A stretch of 64,000 bases of DNA from Ascidia mentula (GCA_947561715.1 OX387199.1:5089001-5153000); one strand, 5' to 3'. Shown: positions 1 to 12,450, counted from the stretch's first letter. A program made the numbers and translations. Notes: generated by a model not told the origin, from the sequence alone.

Positions 1-3000
1 ATGGGTTTCAGCGTACATTAGTTGAAGTACTTACAGGAGCATATTTCCAATCCTATGTTAACTTATTGTAAAACATTCATTGCGTGTGTTCGCAGCAACT
101 TCAAAATACGTTTGTGGTCGGGGAACTTACGCTGGTTAGAAATTACAGGAGACTTTTAATTGAGATGTAATTGTGCACTTGGTATTGTCGAAGCTCAGGT
201 CTTGGGTATGGGCCAATACGCAAAACTGCCACAGGGCACTGTGGACTGAAGGATATCACAACATTCGCATAACGCGAAATGGAACATTTTATTTGCTAGA
301 GTCGCACAAGTATTTGTCCTTATAGTGCTTGATGGCGATGCTGTTTAAGCAGCGATACTTCTGAGTGAATTTAAAGTAATTCCTGTTAACTAAAAGGAAG
401 TCAATTGTTTGTGATTAGTGCGTTCAACCGCCATCCACGTATGAATCACGTAAAGCTGTATGATCATCCATTGACCTTGAAATACATGATGTCTTGCAAG
501 GCCGTATCTTCTATTTCACCCTCAGGCGAGTGTGTTGTTTTGTATTGCGTTACGTGTAGAAAGCTAAAGCTAACCTGCGTTAGTTGAAGTTTTTCCAGTT
601 TAAGTCGGCGTGATCGGTTTGTTGTTGTTAAAAATGTAGGCTTTAATCTCAATTAATTGTCCCTGCAATGGTTAAATAACATGGGCTTCCTAAGAAGTGG
701 CTGTGTTCTCTTTTAACGTTGTTAAACTAAAACATTCATATTTTGCATACGTTTGCATAAAGACCATGATGGTAATGCAGTTAGACTTGCACCAAAAGGT
801 CTGCAGTTAATACCTGAAGAACATTCCATTCACATTATATTTGAAATAGAGCCATAACAATCAATCAAGAGCTACGGAAAAGGTGTACACACTGTTTCGA
901 CTTGTGAGGTCTCATCATTGCCATTGGTGACTGCGGTACTGGCCTTGCTGTTAGACCAGCAGGCACACAGATTTCCGCTTTGTGGTACCTTCCGGTCAAT
1001 CGTCGAACCCTTGGGTGCCCAACTGGAAACCAAACAACAGAGAAAATTTCACTCATAAGTGATGGGTTTTATTGCACTGTCTTATTTCCCAAAAAAAAAT
1101 ACAAAACTTTTCGTCAATTTATTAAAACGTTACATTATTTGAACAACACATACTACAATTCCAGTATTTTTGAGCTAATTTCCATTAAAGGTCCTGAATT
1201 TATTGAAGGAATTGTTGATTTGAACGCAAGCCACTTTCATTAGATGCTGGTCATCGGTTTGCAACGTCCTTCCGTCAAACAACAACAAACAAGTGACTTC
1301 TATGAGTCATAATAGGCGCTTGTAACGTCACACTTGCTAATTGTCCGCTGCGCTAACTTCCTGTTTTTCAGTAGGTTTTCTATCTGTTACCTCAGTGCTA
1401 CCTAAAATGAAAGTTTTTGCAAAGGTTTTTCTGCAATATACGAAATCTTTTAATTCAAACGCTTGTATAAAGGAGCGGAAAATTTAGGCCGTGGAAAGGA
1501 TTTGAAACTGCAGATAACCAAAAAAACAGAATGCGATTTGTTGCAAAGGTTTTGCAAATTTTGAAGTCCGGGATTTCAAAGTTGGTTTTGCATTGGAACA
1601 TTGTCTTGCTTGTTAAGTTTGGTGGTGATTTTGTTGACTTTGTGTATGGCTTTTGGTTAGTAGAACCCACAATGTTGCATTCGCTACACACAAACAGCGG
1701 TAACACAAGCACTTACCGCCTTAAGGGAGTATCAGAACTCCTCTAATATGATTTGGAAACTCCCCTGATAATGTATTCCGGACAAAATAAGAAAAGTATC
1801 ACTGAAAATCACGCGAGTCGCACGGCTTATGGCTCGATCTCGTAACTTGATTATGAAAACACTAGCGAGATACCTTATCGTCTCTAAACCACACCCCCTT
1901 CATCTTGCTTTTGCTGAAGTGTTTAGCACAATATACATTTCGTTTCGGTGGAAAAAAAATATCGGTTAATCACAAAAATACAACCAGGAAGTTACGGCTT
2001 TCTGGTCAGAAAGACGTTAGGTTTTTGAGAGATTTTGTTGAAACGACAAACTGTGTTGTTGGTCCTCCCTATTAAAAAACCTTTTAATGGAAGGCTTAAG
2101 GTTACGCAACCCCCACTTATACACAGAATTTTTTGTAAATTGGATCAAAGGTGACCTTGGAAGGACTTCAAGGTCGAACGTGCTCGGACGGTGCGTGGGC
2201 ACATTTCCGCAGTCACGTAGGCACACGGGCATTGCAAAGGGATCATTCAACAAGCAGGCAATTAAAAGAAAATTTGTCAAATCTCCTTCACCTATATTTG
2301 CAAGTTGCGGCGCTGGGAAATTATTGCGGTGGTCATGACGACGCACAAATAAATTGATTTCATGTCAATTTCGCATGACGCCTCAAAAGACGACAGACTG
2401 CTAGCAAAGGTTGTGTTTTCATAAAAAAAATAGATTTTGTTTGTAGATTTTAAGGCTAAGCTCGAAAGCTGCAATTCTTTATTTGTGAAATTTTGAAGGT
2501 TGTGCGTTGCTTACAAAATTACGCAAGAAAAATGTTGCTTGATAGTCGGATGTATTTGTCCGGCTGATTGGATTTTAATATGGCACCGACAATGCTGTTG
2601 AAAGTTATCGCGTGTTCTTGATTCGGAGTTAAAGGTCAAGTGCCTAATGTATTCCGGTCCACATTAAAATCGTCACTAAATGGAACTTTTTTTTTCCTAA
2701 TTTTGAAAAATATTGAGGAAATTACATGTTGCCGCCAATACGCAGTGACGCAAAAGTGACATCGGTTGACAGACGCTTGAAACTTTATGATATTCAGATG
2801 CGATTTTTTTCACCGCGACAGAATTCTCCATTTTACTAACTAAACGAAAAAAACAAGTTCCCTTTTTTTGCTGCATTTTTCTGGCGTTTACAGCAAATAT
2901 TTTTCGATCCTTTTCTCAATCCTCCGTCTGTGAAAATCCCAGGGTACTGGTGTTAACCCACACACTGCTTGTGTTTAGGGGGTTTAGGGGTAAACGTGGG

Positions 3001-4987
3001 TTTGTGAATGGGTGAAATGAAAACCCGGACTTACCTTGTTATGTCATCAGTGGGTAGCGATACTCAAGGCACTTGCTGGCAGGAAACTACAAAAAGCAAA
3101 GGCATTAACATTGGTACTTGTGTTTGTCGAAACGCGTAGTAAATACGGTGATGTTGACTATACGCAGTGTATCATAATATGTAAATACGTGCATATTTTG
3201 CTACGGTGCTTTTTGAGCGCACTGCAACAACAAAGCACACTTTTAATACAGCTCGGTGGCGCGTTACGCTTTGTAAATGAATTGTTGCCCCTTTTTATTC
3301 TCTTGTGTGGAAAAAATGGGTTTGTTTTTCAGTATTTGATGGAATTACGTTGCAATTTTCACTTGAACACAAAACGCTAGACTGATAGAATGATATGCGG
3401 TGAATCCCTTTTTTGTATAAAACCATGAACTGCTGTCGCCACATTGTGCAAAGAAATGACCCTATGCACGTGATCATCACCGGATGGTCGTGACGAGGTC
3501 ATCTACTTTGTTTAAACTCGCTCTCCTCTTCTGGTGCTCCCGGCTCTATTGTTTTAACTTAAGTTTTAATCGCAGCCCTCGTAATATCCCCAATCATCTT
3601 GACGCAACGCAGGTGACGTAACATATTGTGCATAGTCCGTCCGCTCATTTGGTCATACGACCGTTTCCCTTTACCATTATGCGATGACGTAAGCAGATGG
3701 GCAGTTGGTTGCTTGAGTCTGAGAAAGTCTGCCGCTACATGCTGGTGGCAACTGTCAGGTCTGGTCTGTGTACCTGCAGAAAAGCTACCATTTTCAGCAG
3801 CATGGTATCTGTAGGGGTTTGGAAACAATTGAAGGTGCGTGTCTGAAGTGTATTTGATTGCTTTGAAATGTAACATTCGGAGGAAATTGAAGTAACGCGT
3901 TGAAGTGGCGACGAATATGACGCTCAGTTGCATTAACGTTGTTTCGGTTGCTGTGCATTGTTTTTTCAAAGTTCCCTTTAAAATGTTTGAAATCAATTTT
4001 AATTCCCCTGTGTTATTTTACCCAACGTTAACGTTGCGTTTTGTTTGTGTTCTTACGGCCAAAGTGAGTTAAATTGTTTGTGAAATATAGTATATAACCT
4101 CATAATATGCATGAACATGGAGTTTAAGATCAGATGTGTTTGACCAATTTAAGATGTTCTAACGACAAATTATATTTCAAGGTGAAACTGAATGTTGGTG
4201 CAAAATTTGGTGCTTCAGTCGTACGCGGCTGCGACACTAACAATTAAATGTCAGATATGTAGGAGCAACGATAGCTGTTGTGGTTGAGAAACATATTGCC
4301 TGGCTCGTTTGTGTCGAATGCGCAAATCAACAAGCTCCAATTTCCCGACGGAGAAAATCCTACACGGTTATATTCACGACGTGAGTAGTTTAAATAAAAG
4401 CGGCCGGCCGTTTGAGTGAGCCGTAATACAGAGAAACTGTTTGCACATACGTGGGCAGCTTCACGCTACGCGTTACTGGTGTAAAGTGGAATAGTATTGA
4501 CAGGGTGCAATTTTACGAGAGTTGAATAGGGACACTGTTGTGCAGGGAAAGATCCGAATTTAGCAACTTTGTATAGCAGAATAACATCCGGGGCAGTCTG
4601 TGTGGATTGTGCGTGTTGTTGTATGCAAGGTTATAGCGAGGTGAAAACAGCAAATAAATATAACAAGAGCAGAGGAATAAACAGAGGTTGTGGCCCAGGT
4701 GAAGCTGAGTGTTGTTGTTCGAAGCAAACCTGCAGCAATCTAATGTATTTTACTGACAAGCGTTCGACAATACCCCCTTACGTGAAAAGGGATTGTATTG
4801 AATCAGTCTGGAGTGTTCTGTTTTAACTGATGGTAATAATTGATTGTTTTTATTCAGGAAACAGTAGGTAGTTGAATGTAGACCTGATTTGTTTTCTGTT
4901 TGTAAGTTTATTGGCTGCGTTCGCTTCCCGAATCGACTTGTTTCGAAAACTAGAAGACTTCAAAAGCATCTCAGCGTCGGCGTTACC
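1..4987. other. No supported gene; upstream region of the DRAM-like gene
   Basis: Only short open frames occur here, on both strands. None shows a recognisable domain, a run of splice-compatible exons or compositional bias. The last 150 bases or so before 4988 may be the 5' untranslated part of the DRAM-like gene. I see no repeat arrays or transposon ends. Distal exons of an unknown gene cannot be excluded without transcript data. Confidence 0.5.
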
Positions 4988-6203
4988 ATGCACAAGTAAG
5001 TAAACCACTTTATATAAAGCACTTTTAACAACACCGTATACTTTTTAACATGCCTGCTTGTCTATACGGCTTTATGGCCACAAAGACACGTTAACCCATA
5101 AAAATGTAATCACTGAAATGACCTACAGCACCAAAGCTTTTAAACCACCAGAGTTTAGTAAAGAATCATTTGCGTCTTGCCAATCATTAAGTACACAGTT
5201 GCTTATCACACCATCCCAGTTACACACCTGCTTTTCATCCGTGCCGATCTTGCAAATGTGCCACCGCGTCTGACCTCGCTTGAACCATAGTTCCGTTTTG
5301 GCGGGTACAGTTTGATATCAAATCAAATCAAGTGTATTTTGCGCAAAAAACAACTACGCAGATGAAACCGCTTGAAAAGCGACAGAGAATTTACCACACT
5401 TTACACTTTTATTCGTTTATAGCATGATAAGTTTTAAAAACAGAATACCTGGTAGGCTACGATGCATACCGCAACCGTTAACTAGGCTAGCCATGAAACC
5501 TACAGGTCGTAGGTTATATCCTCATTGGTAAACACGTTACGAAAATTACCTTATTTTGTTTAATTATATTTACGCGACACAGTAGGCTATAACTTTTTGA
5601 ATCGAGCATTCATATAGGTTTGACTTAATATCCCCATGAACGTTTAGTTGAATCAACGCATTTAAACATTTATGTATTTGCATGGGTCATATGGCGACGT
5701 TCACAGTGCAAAACATTAACAATTGTAATTTTTTAACAAACTACCGCTGCGTCGCCATTCCGTATGCTTATTCATTGTAAAAATGCTGACTATGCATGTT
5801 TTTCGCTAGCTGGAAGGTAACTATTAAAATTGTTTGGTATTGAGAAGTGGTTCAACAAATTTAAAATTTTGGCAGTTCTTCGACGGCAATTTTGCAAAGA
5901 TAGCACTATTTATCACACCTTATTTTATTACAATTTCATGTTAACTTATGAGGACCCCCTGTGCTAGTTGTGTTCGGATACTGCAACGTTTTTGTTTGTT
6001 ATTAGTCACCAAAGTGGAAGGCAAGCTCCATGCTCTGGGGGAAATGGGGCCGTAGGTGCCACCTGTAAGCATGGGAAACCCCCTAAACAGGACCAACTGG
6101 ACTGTCCATACAGAATAAAACAGACACTTGGAAACAATAACTTCTCCAACTACGTCACTTGCTGTGCAGACTCTGATCAAAGTAGCTTGGCTGATTCACG
6201 AAG
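4988..6203 (+). CDS. Proposed 5' exons of the DRAM-like gene (micro-exon plus Cys-rich exon)
   Basis: The exon at 6006-6203 has a strong acceptor (T-rich tract ending TTAG) and a GT donor. It stays open in the frame that runs into exon 3 but contains no ATG. An ATG in a good context at 4988 gives ATG CAC AA directly before GTAAGT. Joining it to 6006 gives MHNHQSGRQAPCSGG in frame. The resulting N-terminus of about 70 residues has eight cysteines and no hydrophobic segment, and has no counterpart in vertebrate DRAM1/2, which begin almost directly at TM1. The alternative is that these exons are untranslated leader and translation starts at 6475. Confidence 0.45.
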
Positions 6204-9069
6204 GTATTAAGTTGTTCTAACCATAATCTGAAAATATTTTTGCCTTGTTTTAAAGCAGTCAATTTTTTTATAACAGCCATTTTAATTTCATTTGGTGAGT
6301 TATATGTCATACAAAATGTTGTTGTCAAGTAATTCGATAAATGCTGAGAATTCTAAAACACAATAAAAAATGAGAAGCTTTATATTGTACTTAACATGTT
6401 GTGGTGTTACATAGCTGTTTTTGCTGAGGCAGAATTAATATATTATTTGCTAAAATTGTAGGTGCAGAGACTCAATGTCTACAGCATATACTGACTGCCA
6501 AGAAGACCACCAGAACAGAAACGGATTCTGTGGACCTCTCTCTTGGTCGTTTTTCCCAATTGTAATCAGTATTACAACTTCTGTGGGGTTTATTGTAACG
6601 TAAGTTGTGAATAAATGCGCTTTACGAAAATATCAAAATTTACAATGTCTTGTGTATTTTTTTGTAGTTATACCTTCGCCAAAACAAACTGCCACATAGA
6701 AAGATGGATCTTCCCCTATTTGAGGTATTGTGTTATTATATATGCATGGTTAGACTACATTAAGATTATCTACATGAACTTTTTACTTTTTAGTTATACT
6801 GGGACTGAACATCCAGAATCAATGATCTTCGGTCTGATTCTTAACATCGAAGGATTTTTTGGTAAATGTTTATTTGACATACAATTTCACAAAAGTCCTT
6901 AAATTTCTGATATGATTTGTGTAAAATGTGATTTATTTTGCTCTGCTAGTATCAGTTTGTAGTAAATAAAAATTCAAATATGCAATGTTTTCTTTCAAAT
7001 GCAACAGTTTCAGCATGTTGTTATTGACAGGTCTGATAGTCGTGTTTCTGGCTTGGCGATTTTACAGACATATGGGTCAGAAAAACTGCATTAACTCTCT
7101 TGCACTTGTCCTTGGTACATTCAGCTGTTTTGGTGTCATCATGGTCGGAAACTTCCAGGTGAGGATACACACAAACTGTGCCGTAAAAAGTGTCGCAAGT
7201 TTAAATTTTCAAATATTTTTTTGTAACTGTTGAATAGATATTTTAAAGGGAATATTTTAAAAGTCTAGGAAATATCATTTTAACAATTAATAAAGATACG
7301 ATTTACTGTAAACTAATCCTTGAAACCAAACTTTGTAAATTATTTAATACTTTTTTAAATTATAAAACGTAAATATATTTTTTTCAGGTGACCAAAGCCA
7401 AAGTGCCTCATTACATCGGTGCGGGGTTAGCCTTCATAATTGGAACTGGTTACGGTGTTTTGACGAGTCTCCTCAGTTGGCGTTCTTTTCGTGTTGCGCG
7501 ACCATCTATGAAATACTCAACTTGTGTGTCATTTCTGCGATGTGCCTGTGCCATGCTGATGGTCACTGCAATAGTTCTGTGTAAGTAAGAACGGTGTATC
7601 ACTCCCAAACCTTACCGTTTTCCTTACATGGCCCTGATATGTTGTTTCTCATGTGCTCCACTAAGCAGTTTGCTTTATAAAATTCAAAAATGTTACTGGA
7701 AAAGTCCTACTTGAGGCTGCAGACAGTACACACTCTTTCAACCTATCAGGTATTATCAGTGCAGCTGGTGGCTGACCGCGGTGTTGCCAATCAAAGACAA
7801 TCACATTTTGCGGCCGCTTTCCAATCACTGTTTAGTACTAAATGAGGTCCGAACTGAAGATGACCTGATAAGTGTGTACTGTATGCAGCTCACTGACTGA
7901 TTATTGTACAAGTCCTACTTCGTTTGTTGAGGTTTAACGTTATGAGTGGCACTAAAAGGTGCTTTTGTTATTATTTTCAGTATCTGGTGTCGCTATGTAC
8001 AAGAAGCTGTCTCATAGACATGAATCGTCGGTGAGTTTCTTAGAAAAAACAAAGATCATGCAAATAGTTTGATGTTCAATGGCATATGTTTTGTTATAAA
8101 GACCACAGTTGGTGTGTAATTGCAAGCAAATGCTGCAAATATACATTCAAACACACAGAATATATACAATATTTGATCAGCACAAGAAAATACTGTTAGG
8201 CTGTACTATTTATTATGCTGTAATATTTTGTGTACACCACAAACAACCTGAAATTCATTTAATTAAAAAACAATAAAATAGTGCATTTTAATTACAGAAA
8301 CCCAATTTTACTGACCCTCTTATGTTTGTTAATGGATCATGCCGTGATTTGCTGAGCAAAATTCCATTGCATGTCCAATACGTTGACTTACTTGGATCCA
8401 TCACGGAGTGGATTCTGACTGCGTGTTTGTTAATCTGCCTCAGTCTCTACACATACGAGTTCAGGGTAGGTTTAGTGACCAATGCTTTATATTTGTATTT
8501 TTATGTTAAAATCGTACAGAAAATACGTTTTCGAGGACATTACGCTGCCTGGGCCTATCTTTATTTATGCTGTATATATCTGCAATTTTTTTCCTGTATT
8601 ACATCCGAAATAGCCTTAAATCGTGACCATGGCACTTTGTTATTTGGCCTACTTTTAAAAAGGGACAAATCCAATTAATTTAAACTAAAATAATTTTTAT
8701 TGTTAGGCTTTCCAGAATGTGAAAGTGATACTGTACGCACAAGCTGGTCCTCTTCAATCCAACAATTACAACTGCAACAGAAAAAAAAAATCTGAATTTT
8801 TGACACAAAAGGGAGATGTTATTGTTGTCATTGATGGCACAAAACCAGAAATAAAACATCAACATTCTTCATCACGGGATAATTTAAACCATGCGAATGG
8901 TGACAGAAGCAGTGAACTTAATGCTCTTCTGTCGTCAAACTCTTCGTACAAAAGCAGTTCCTTGTGTAGCGACAGTGCAGATGTAACAGAAAGCGAAGCT
9001 GATCAAAGCAAAACTTTGCTCATCAGTGACGACACAGGGGAATCCCCTTTGGGAAGCTTCACAGTTTGA
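4988..9069 (+). CDS. DRAM/TMEM150 family (Frag1/DRAM/Sfk1) six-pass membrane protein, ten exons
   Basis: Exons: 4988-4995, 6006-6203, 6462-6599, 6668-6724, 6794-6861, 7031-7158, 7388-7580, 7981-8030, 8298-8465 and 8707-9069. All are bounded by AG/GT and join in frame to 456 codons. Six hydrophobic segments match the family: FFPIVISITTSVGFIVTYTF, ESMIFGLILNIEGFFG running into LIVVFLAW, NSLALVLGTFSCFGVIMVGN, HYIGAGLAFIIGTGYGVLTS, CACAMLMVTAIVLLSGVAMY and EWILTACLLICLSLY. Family hallmarks are FPYLSYTGTEHPES after the first luminal loop (DRAM2 has a similar SDTGT motif), VGNFQ after TM3 and the ITEW segment before TM6. Known members sit in lysosomal or plasma membranes and act in autophagy or lipid signalling. 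The role here is inferred. The Ser/Asp-rich C-tail of about 115 residues (to LGSFTV) is longer than in DRAM2. Exons 3-10 are secure. Exon 1 is tentative, and translation could instead start at the in-frame ATG at 6475. Confidence 0.85.
7713..7909. mobile_element. Candidate MITE-like insertion in intron 7 of the DRAM-like gene
   Basis: The 11-base direct repeat AAGTCCTACTT occurs at 7702-7712 and 7910-7920, bracketing 197 bases. Inside, GCTGCAGACAGTACACAC near the left end is the inverted counterpart of GTGTGTACTGTATGCAGC near the right end. A target-site duplication plus subterminal inverted repeats fits a short non-autonomous DNA transposon. The family is not identified. It lies in an intron and does not touch splice sites. 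Confidence 0.45.
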
Positions 9070-9674
9070 TGTGATCCTGGCATTCAACTGGACCTCACGT
9101 TTTTGCACTTCTTGTTTCTTGCACCTCCATGCGTTTCATTACTCCCAAGCGTTCGAACTTTACTGATCATCAGCAACCAAAACTGAGTGTCTTAACTCTT
9201 TATGTTTGCTGTTTTTTTACCGTTTTTTCAGCGTGACCATGATCGATTCGTCACCCTATTTCGTATAATGTTTACAATTTTACTCGATCATGTTGCTTAC
9301 TTTCAAAAATCTAATTTGTTTTGCAGATGTACTTTTTTATACTTCTCATATGTTGTCAGTTACAAGTATTTTTATTGAATTGACAGTTGCCTTATTATTG
9401 CATGACCATTACCCTCTCAGTATTTAAAAGTTTATTTCTGTAAAAGCATAACTATTGTTTTATTATGGGTTTAGTTTGACTTACTTTGCATAAACCTAAA
9501 AAAACACCGATTGATTTAATATCCCTAAAAATGTGCTGACTGCAACATTAAAGGTTACTGTTGTTTTTGTCACCACTAGGTGTCTCACCAGTATTTTGGT
9601 GCTGATGTCACTTTCATTAGTGCTAATATTTGGTATTGTGTTTGTTAGTTTTCTTCAATTGTTAGTTCCGCCAA

Positions 9675-9774
9675 AATAAAGCTTTTGTTACTACCAGTCT
9701 TTTGTCATCCAAAAAGTCTTAATGCTGCACACACTCCTTTATTTATAACAGAACTCTTTTCATGAAACAATAAA
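9675..9774 (+). promoter_or_regulatory. Polyadenylation signals of the DRAM-like gene
   Basis: AATAAA hexamers occur at 9675-9680 and 9769-9774, about 600-700 bases after the stop codon at 9069. No other gene on this strand lies between. Either could end the 3' untranslated region. Confidence 0.45.
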
Positions 9775-9846
9775 GGGAACAGTTTTCCAACCATTTTTTC
9801 TTTGAAGAAAGCGACCTATGACCCAAGGAATAACAAAAACTGAAGT

Positions 9847-9852
9847 TTTATT
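9847..9852 (-). promoter_or_regulatory. Polyadenylation signal of the minus-strand basic-protein gene
   Basis: TTTATT on the plus strand reads AATAAA on the minus strand, about 155 bases past the stop codon at 10006. It lies within 80-170 bases of the plus-strand signals, so the two genes are convergent with nearly touching 3' ends. Confidence 0.4.
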
Positions 9853-10005
9853 TAAAACTAAATAAATTTGGCAACCAAATAATATATATTTGTGGATTTA
9901 TCAAAAAAGTGGCAGTGAAAACTAGGCAGTGATATATAACAAAACCACAAAATTAAAAGCAGGCTGAAGTGCTGTAGAAACAAATGGACAACTTGGTAGG
10001 TGGCA

Positions 10006-10966
10006 CTAAGATAGTTTTTTGACTTTACAAGATTCCAAACTATCAAATTGTAAAGATTTTCTCTTTATTTTAATTCTTCCAGATGCTTTCTTTGTGGCTG
10101 CCTGACCCTTGTTTTTTTCTTCGCAGGAATTTACACCTGTCATTTGAACAGGAGACTTGTTTTCACCTTGTAACCGTTTGGTATCCTTTCCAGGCCCATT
10201 TTCTAGTGTTTCTTGCGTTGTGGTTTTGGTGCTTGTTTTCCTTTTCATTATTCTCTGTTTTGGAGGACTTGGTGCTATGGTATTTGTACTGGGAAGTTCA
10301 CACTTCTGGGCTTTTGCAGCTTTGGATCTTGCTGCCAAGCGGTCCAAATACGGGGTTGCCGAAGAAACTTCATCGGTTCTTAACAAGACCTGAGGCTTCA
10401 TAGACTTTTCCTGCTTTGCTGCAAGGAGCAAGTTGTTTTTGGGACTTAATTTCTTTTCCTTCATGTGCTGTCGTTGCAAAACAACACCTCGTCTGTTTTG
10501 ATGAGGATATCTTCGTGGAAGAGCGGCAACAAAAGTAAAAAACTTGTGTACCATTTCCTCATTTGTTATTTTCAAGAGAACATCTCTTTCATATCCAGCC
10601 TTGAAAGAAAAACAATACTTGTATCAAAATCAGTCAATAAATATCCAATAAATTATTCTCCATGATATTAAACAAATAAAAACATTTTATTTGATAAACA
10701 TTACAGAAATGATCCGATTTCTATTCAAAAAATAATCCTAGGACCTTCTTAAAAAACTTTTACAACAGTTCTTGTGGGTAACTACAAGCTACATATTCCA
10801 TACATTGCCGGTTCACACGCCGGTGTAACAAATGTATGGAAAGATATATGCTAATATCACAATGTCAAGTAATAGTCACCTTTTCAAGTTTGTGTAACAG
10901 AAAACTTCTTGACGCTTGTTCAGGAAACACCATAAATAACAGTTCGTCCATGGGGTTTTGGATCAT
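10006..10966 (-). CDS. Lysine-rich basic protein of unknown function, two exons
   Basis: Exon 1 is 10966-10880 (29 codons, starting MIQNPMDELL) and exon 2 is 10599-10006. The intron has a GTGACT donor and a TTTCTTTCAAG acceptor, and the join is phase 0. The product has 226 residues. Residues 1 to about 75 form a mixed, probably folded segment containing LLHKLEKAGYERDVLLKITN and FFTFVAALPRRYP. The rest is low in complexity and rich in Lys, Ser and Thr, with basic clusters such as KRKTSTKTTT and RIKIKRKS near the C-terminus. That composition suggests a nuclear or nucleolar protein, but I recognise no family. The bases before the ATG read ..AAAATAG, so an upstream exon is possible and the start may be internal. 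The gene converges on the DRAM-like gene. Confidence 0.6.
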
Positions 10967-12217
10967 CTATTTTGTGGTAGAAACACAATTAATTTGCCCA
11001 CATTAGTTTCTTTTTCTTTTCCTTTACAACGTCTACTATATTGTACTATACTGTTGACGGGCATATGGGGAAAAGCAGAATCGCACATGATGCCTATCGC
11101 GCATAGAAATCGTACTTCTTGTCCTTGGCCAAAGTGTGCCACATTACTAATTTTACTTGCACATAATGCTCAAGTAGGGTAACAAGATAATTCATTGCCA
11201 TTATACTTAATTTATTCCCGAGTCACGTTAAAGAAACGGCCAAAAAAGTCAAAATTACCCCAAAAGCGGAAGCAAAGGGAATTTCCCACATGGTACATAA
11301 CCCGTGTGAATTACCTTTATGTTTTGGTGGTAAGTTGTGTTTCTGGGATATACAAAATTAAACCCAGATTTCTATTGTACTTAGGCGTAAAATAAATTAT
11401 CGTGTAAATCCTGAAATCTTAAATTATAATTTTAGATTTTATACTTGGTAGTTACGGTTGGCTGCGCACCAAAAAATTGACAAGTCAAAGTTCAGAATTT
11501 TCGCGGTAAACCAAAACAAAAGCCTTGAAAGTTTTGCTTTGCATTTAAAACAAGTTTAGCAGAACAGAACTTCAAGCGATGCTGAAATATCCAAGTTTAG
11601 TGTAGTATTTGCAACAAAATGTTGTCTGAGCATCGTGAAAATAGTAGCAAGCTGTCTATGTACAATATATTTAATCTTGTGACGTTTTGAGTTAAACTGT
11701 TCAGCGTTTTGATTAGGCTTGTGTGCAATGATGACGAATCTTGTAATGGGTAACCGATCTTTGTATACCACAGTGCTTACTCAATTTTATTGCACTACAG
11801 ACTATTTACAGACAATTTATTTTTAAATAGTAGTGATTGGGTGTAGTGATTCTTGACTTTAAAAGCAACTTGCCCATAATTATTCAAAATTATTTACAAA
11901 TTTTGTTTAATGTGGGAAACAACACATAAAAAACCTCATAGCCAGAATATTTGAGTGTATTATTAGGTGACAACCTCAAGCAACAGATATTAGTTTTGTA
12001 TAACCTTAATGCAGACAATATGTCTGCACACCTGACTTGAAATAAGATCAATGTTGGTCGCCAGGCAACAAGTCACGTGTTAACCGCTACAATTATACCC
12101 AAGAGAGGTGATGCAACTGGTACGGCGCAGCAGGGTTTATGTGCATCGAGATGGGTGTCTATGAATATTTGCAAGTCAGTAATTTCTCTTTTGGTGTTTT
12201 TCGAGAAAAGTTTCTCT
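10967..12217. other. Intergenic, no supported gene
   Basis: Short AT-rich open frames on both strands lack domains or splice-compatible neighbours. The promoter of the minus-strand basic-protein gene probably lies in the first few hundred bases. No repeats were recognised. Confidence 0.4.
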
Positions 12218-12225
12218 CTCTAAGG

Positions 12226-12442
12226 CAGTGATTCCCAACCTTTATGTGGTCGCGTACCACTTGGAGTTAAAACAATTTCGACGCGTGCCACCTAGTTGAG
12301 TGTTACAAAGTAACTTAGGAGATGAAGTAACAAACATTTTGAAATCACTTGCGATTTTTTGAATTCGAACTACATCCGCTAATTACGGAAAGGTGCCCGC
12401 GTACCACCTGGAATGCCGTCGCGTACCGGTTGGGAAACACTG
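12226..12442. mobile_element. hAT-type MITE with intact target duplication
   Basis: The element is 217 bp. Its left end CAGTGATTCCCAACC and right end GGTTGGGAAACACTG are near-perfect 15-base terminal inverted repeats of the CAGNG...CNCTG class. It is flanked on both sides by the same 8 bases, CTCTAAGG (12218-12225 and 12443-12450). An 8-bp target duplication is the hAT hallmark. Inside, the motif CGCGTACCAC(C/T) recurs. There is no coding capacity, so it is non-autonomous. Confidence 0.9.
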
Positions 12443-12450
12443 CTCTAAGG

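Noticed and set aside
2960-2995. Telomere-like GTTTAGGGGGTTTAGGGG
   Set aside because: There are only two irregular units, with no TTAGGG periodicity.
3559-3996. 145-residue minus-strand open frame
   Set aside because: It has no recognisable domain and no plausible splice partners, and amino-acid composition looks like translated non-coding sequence.
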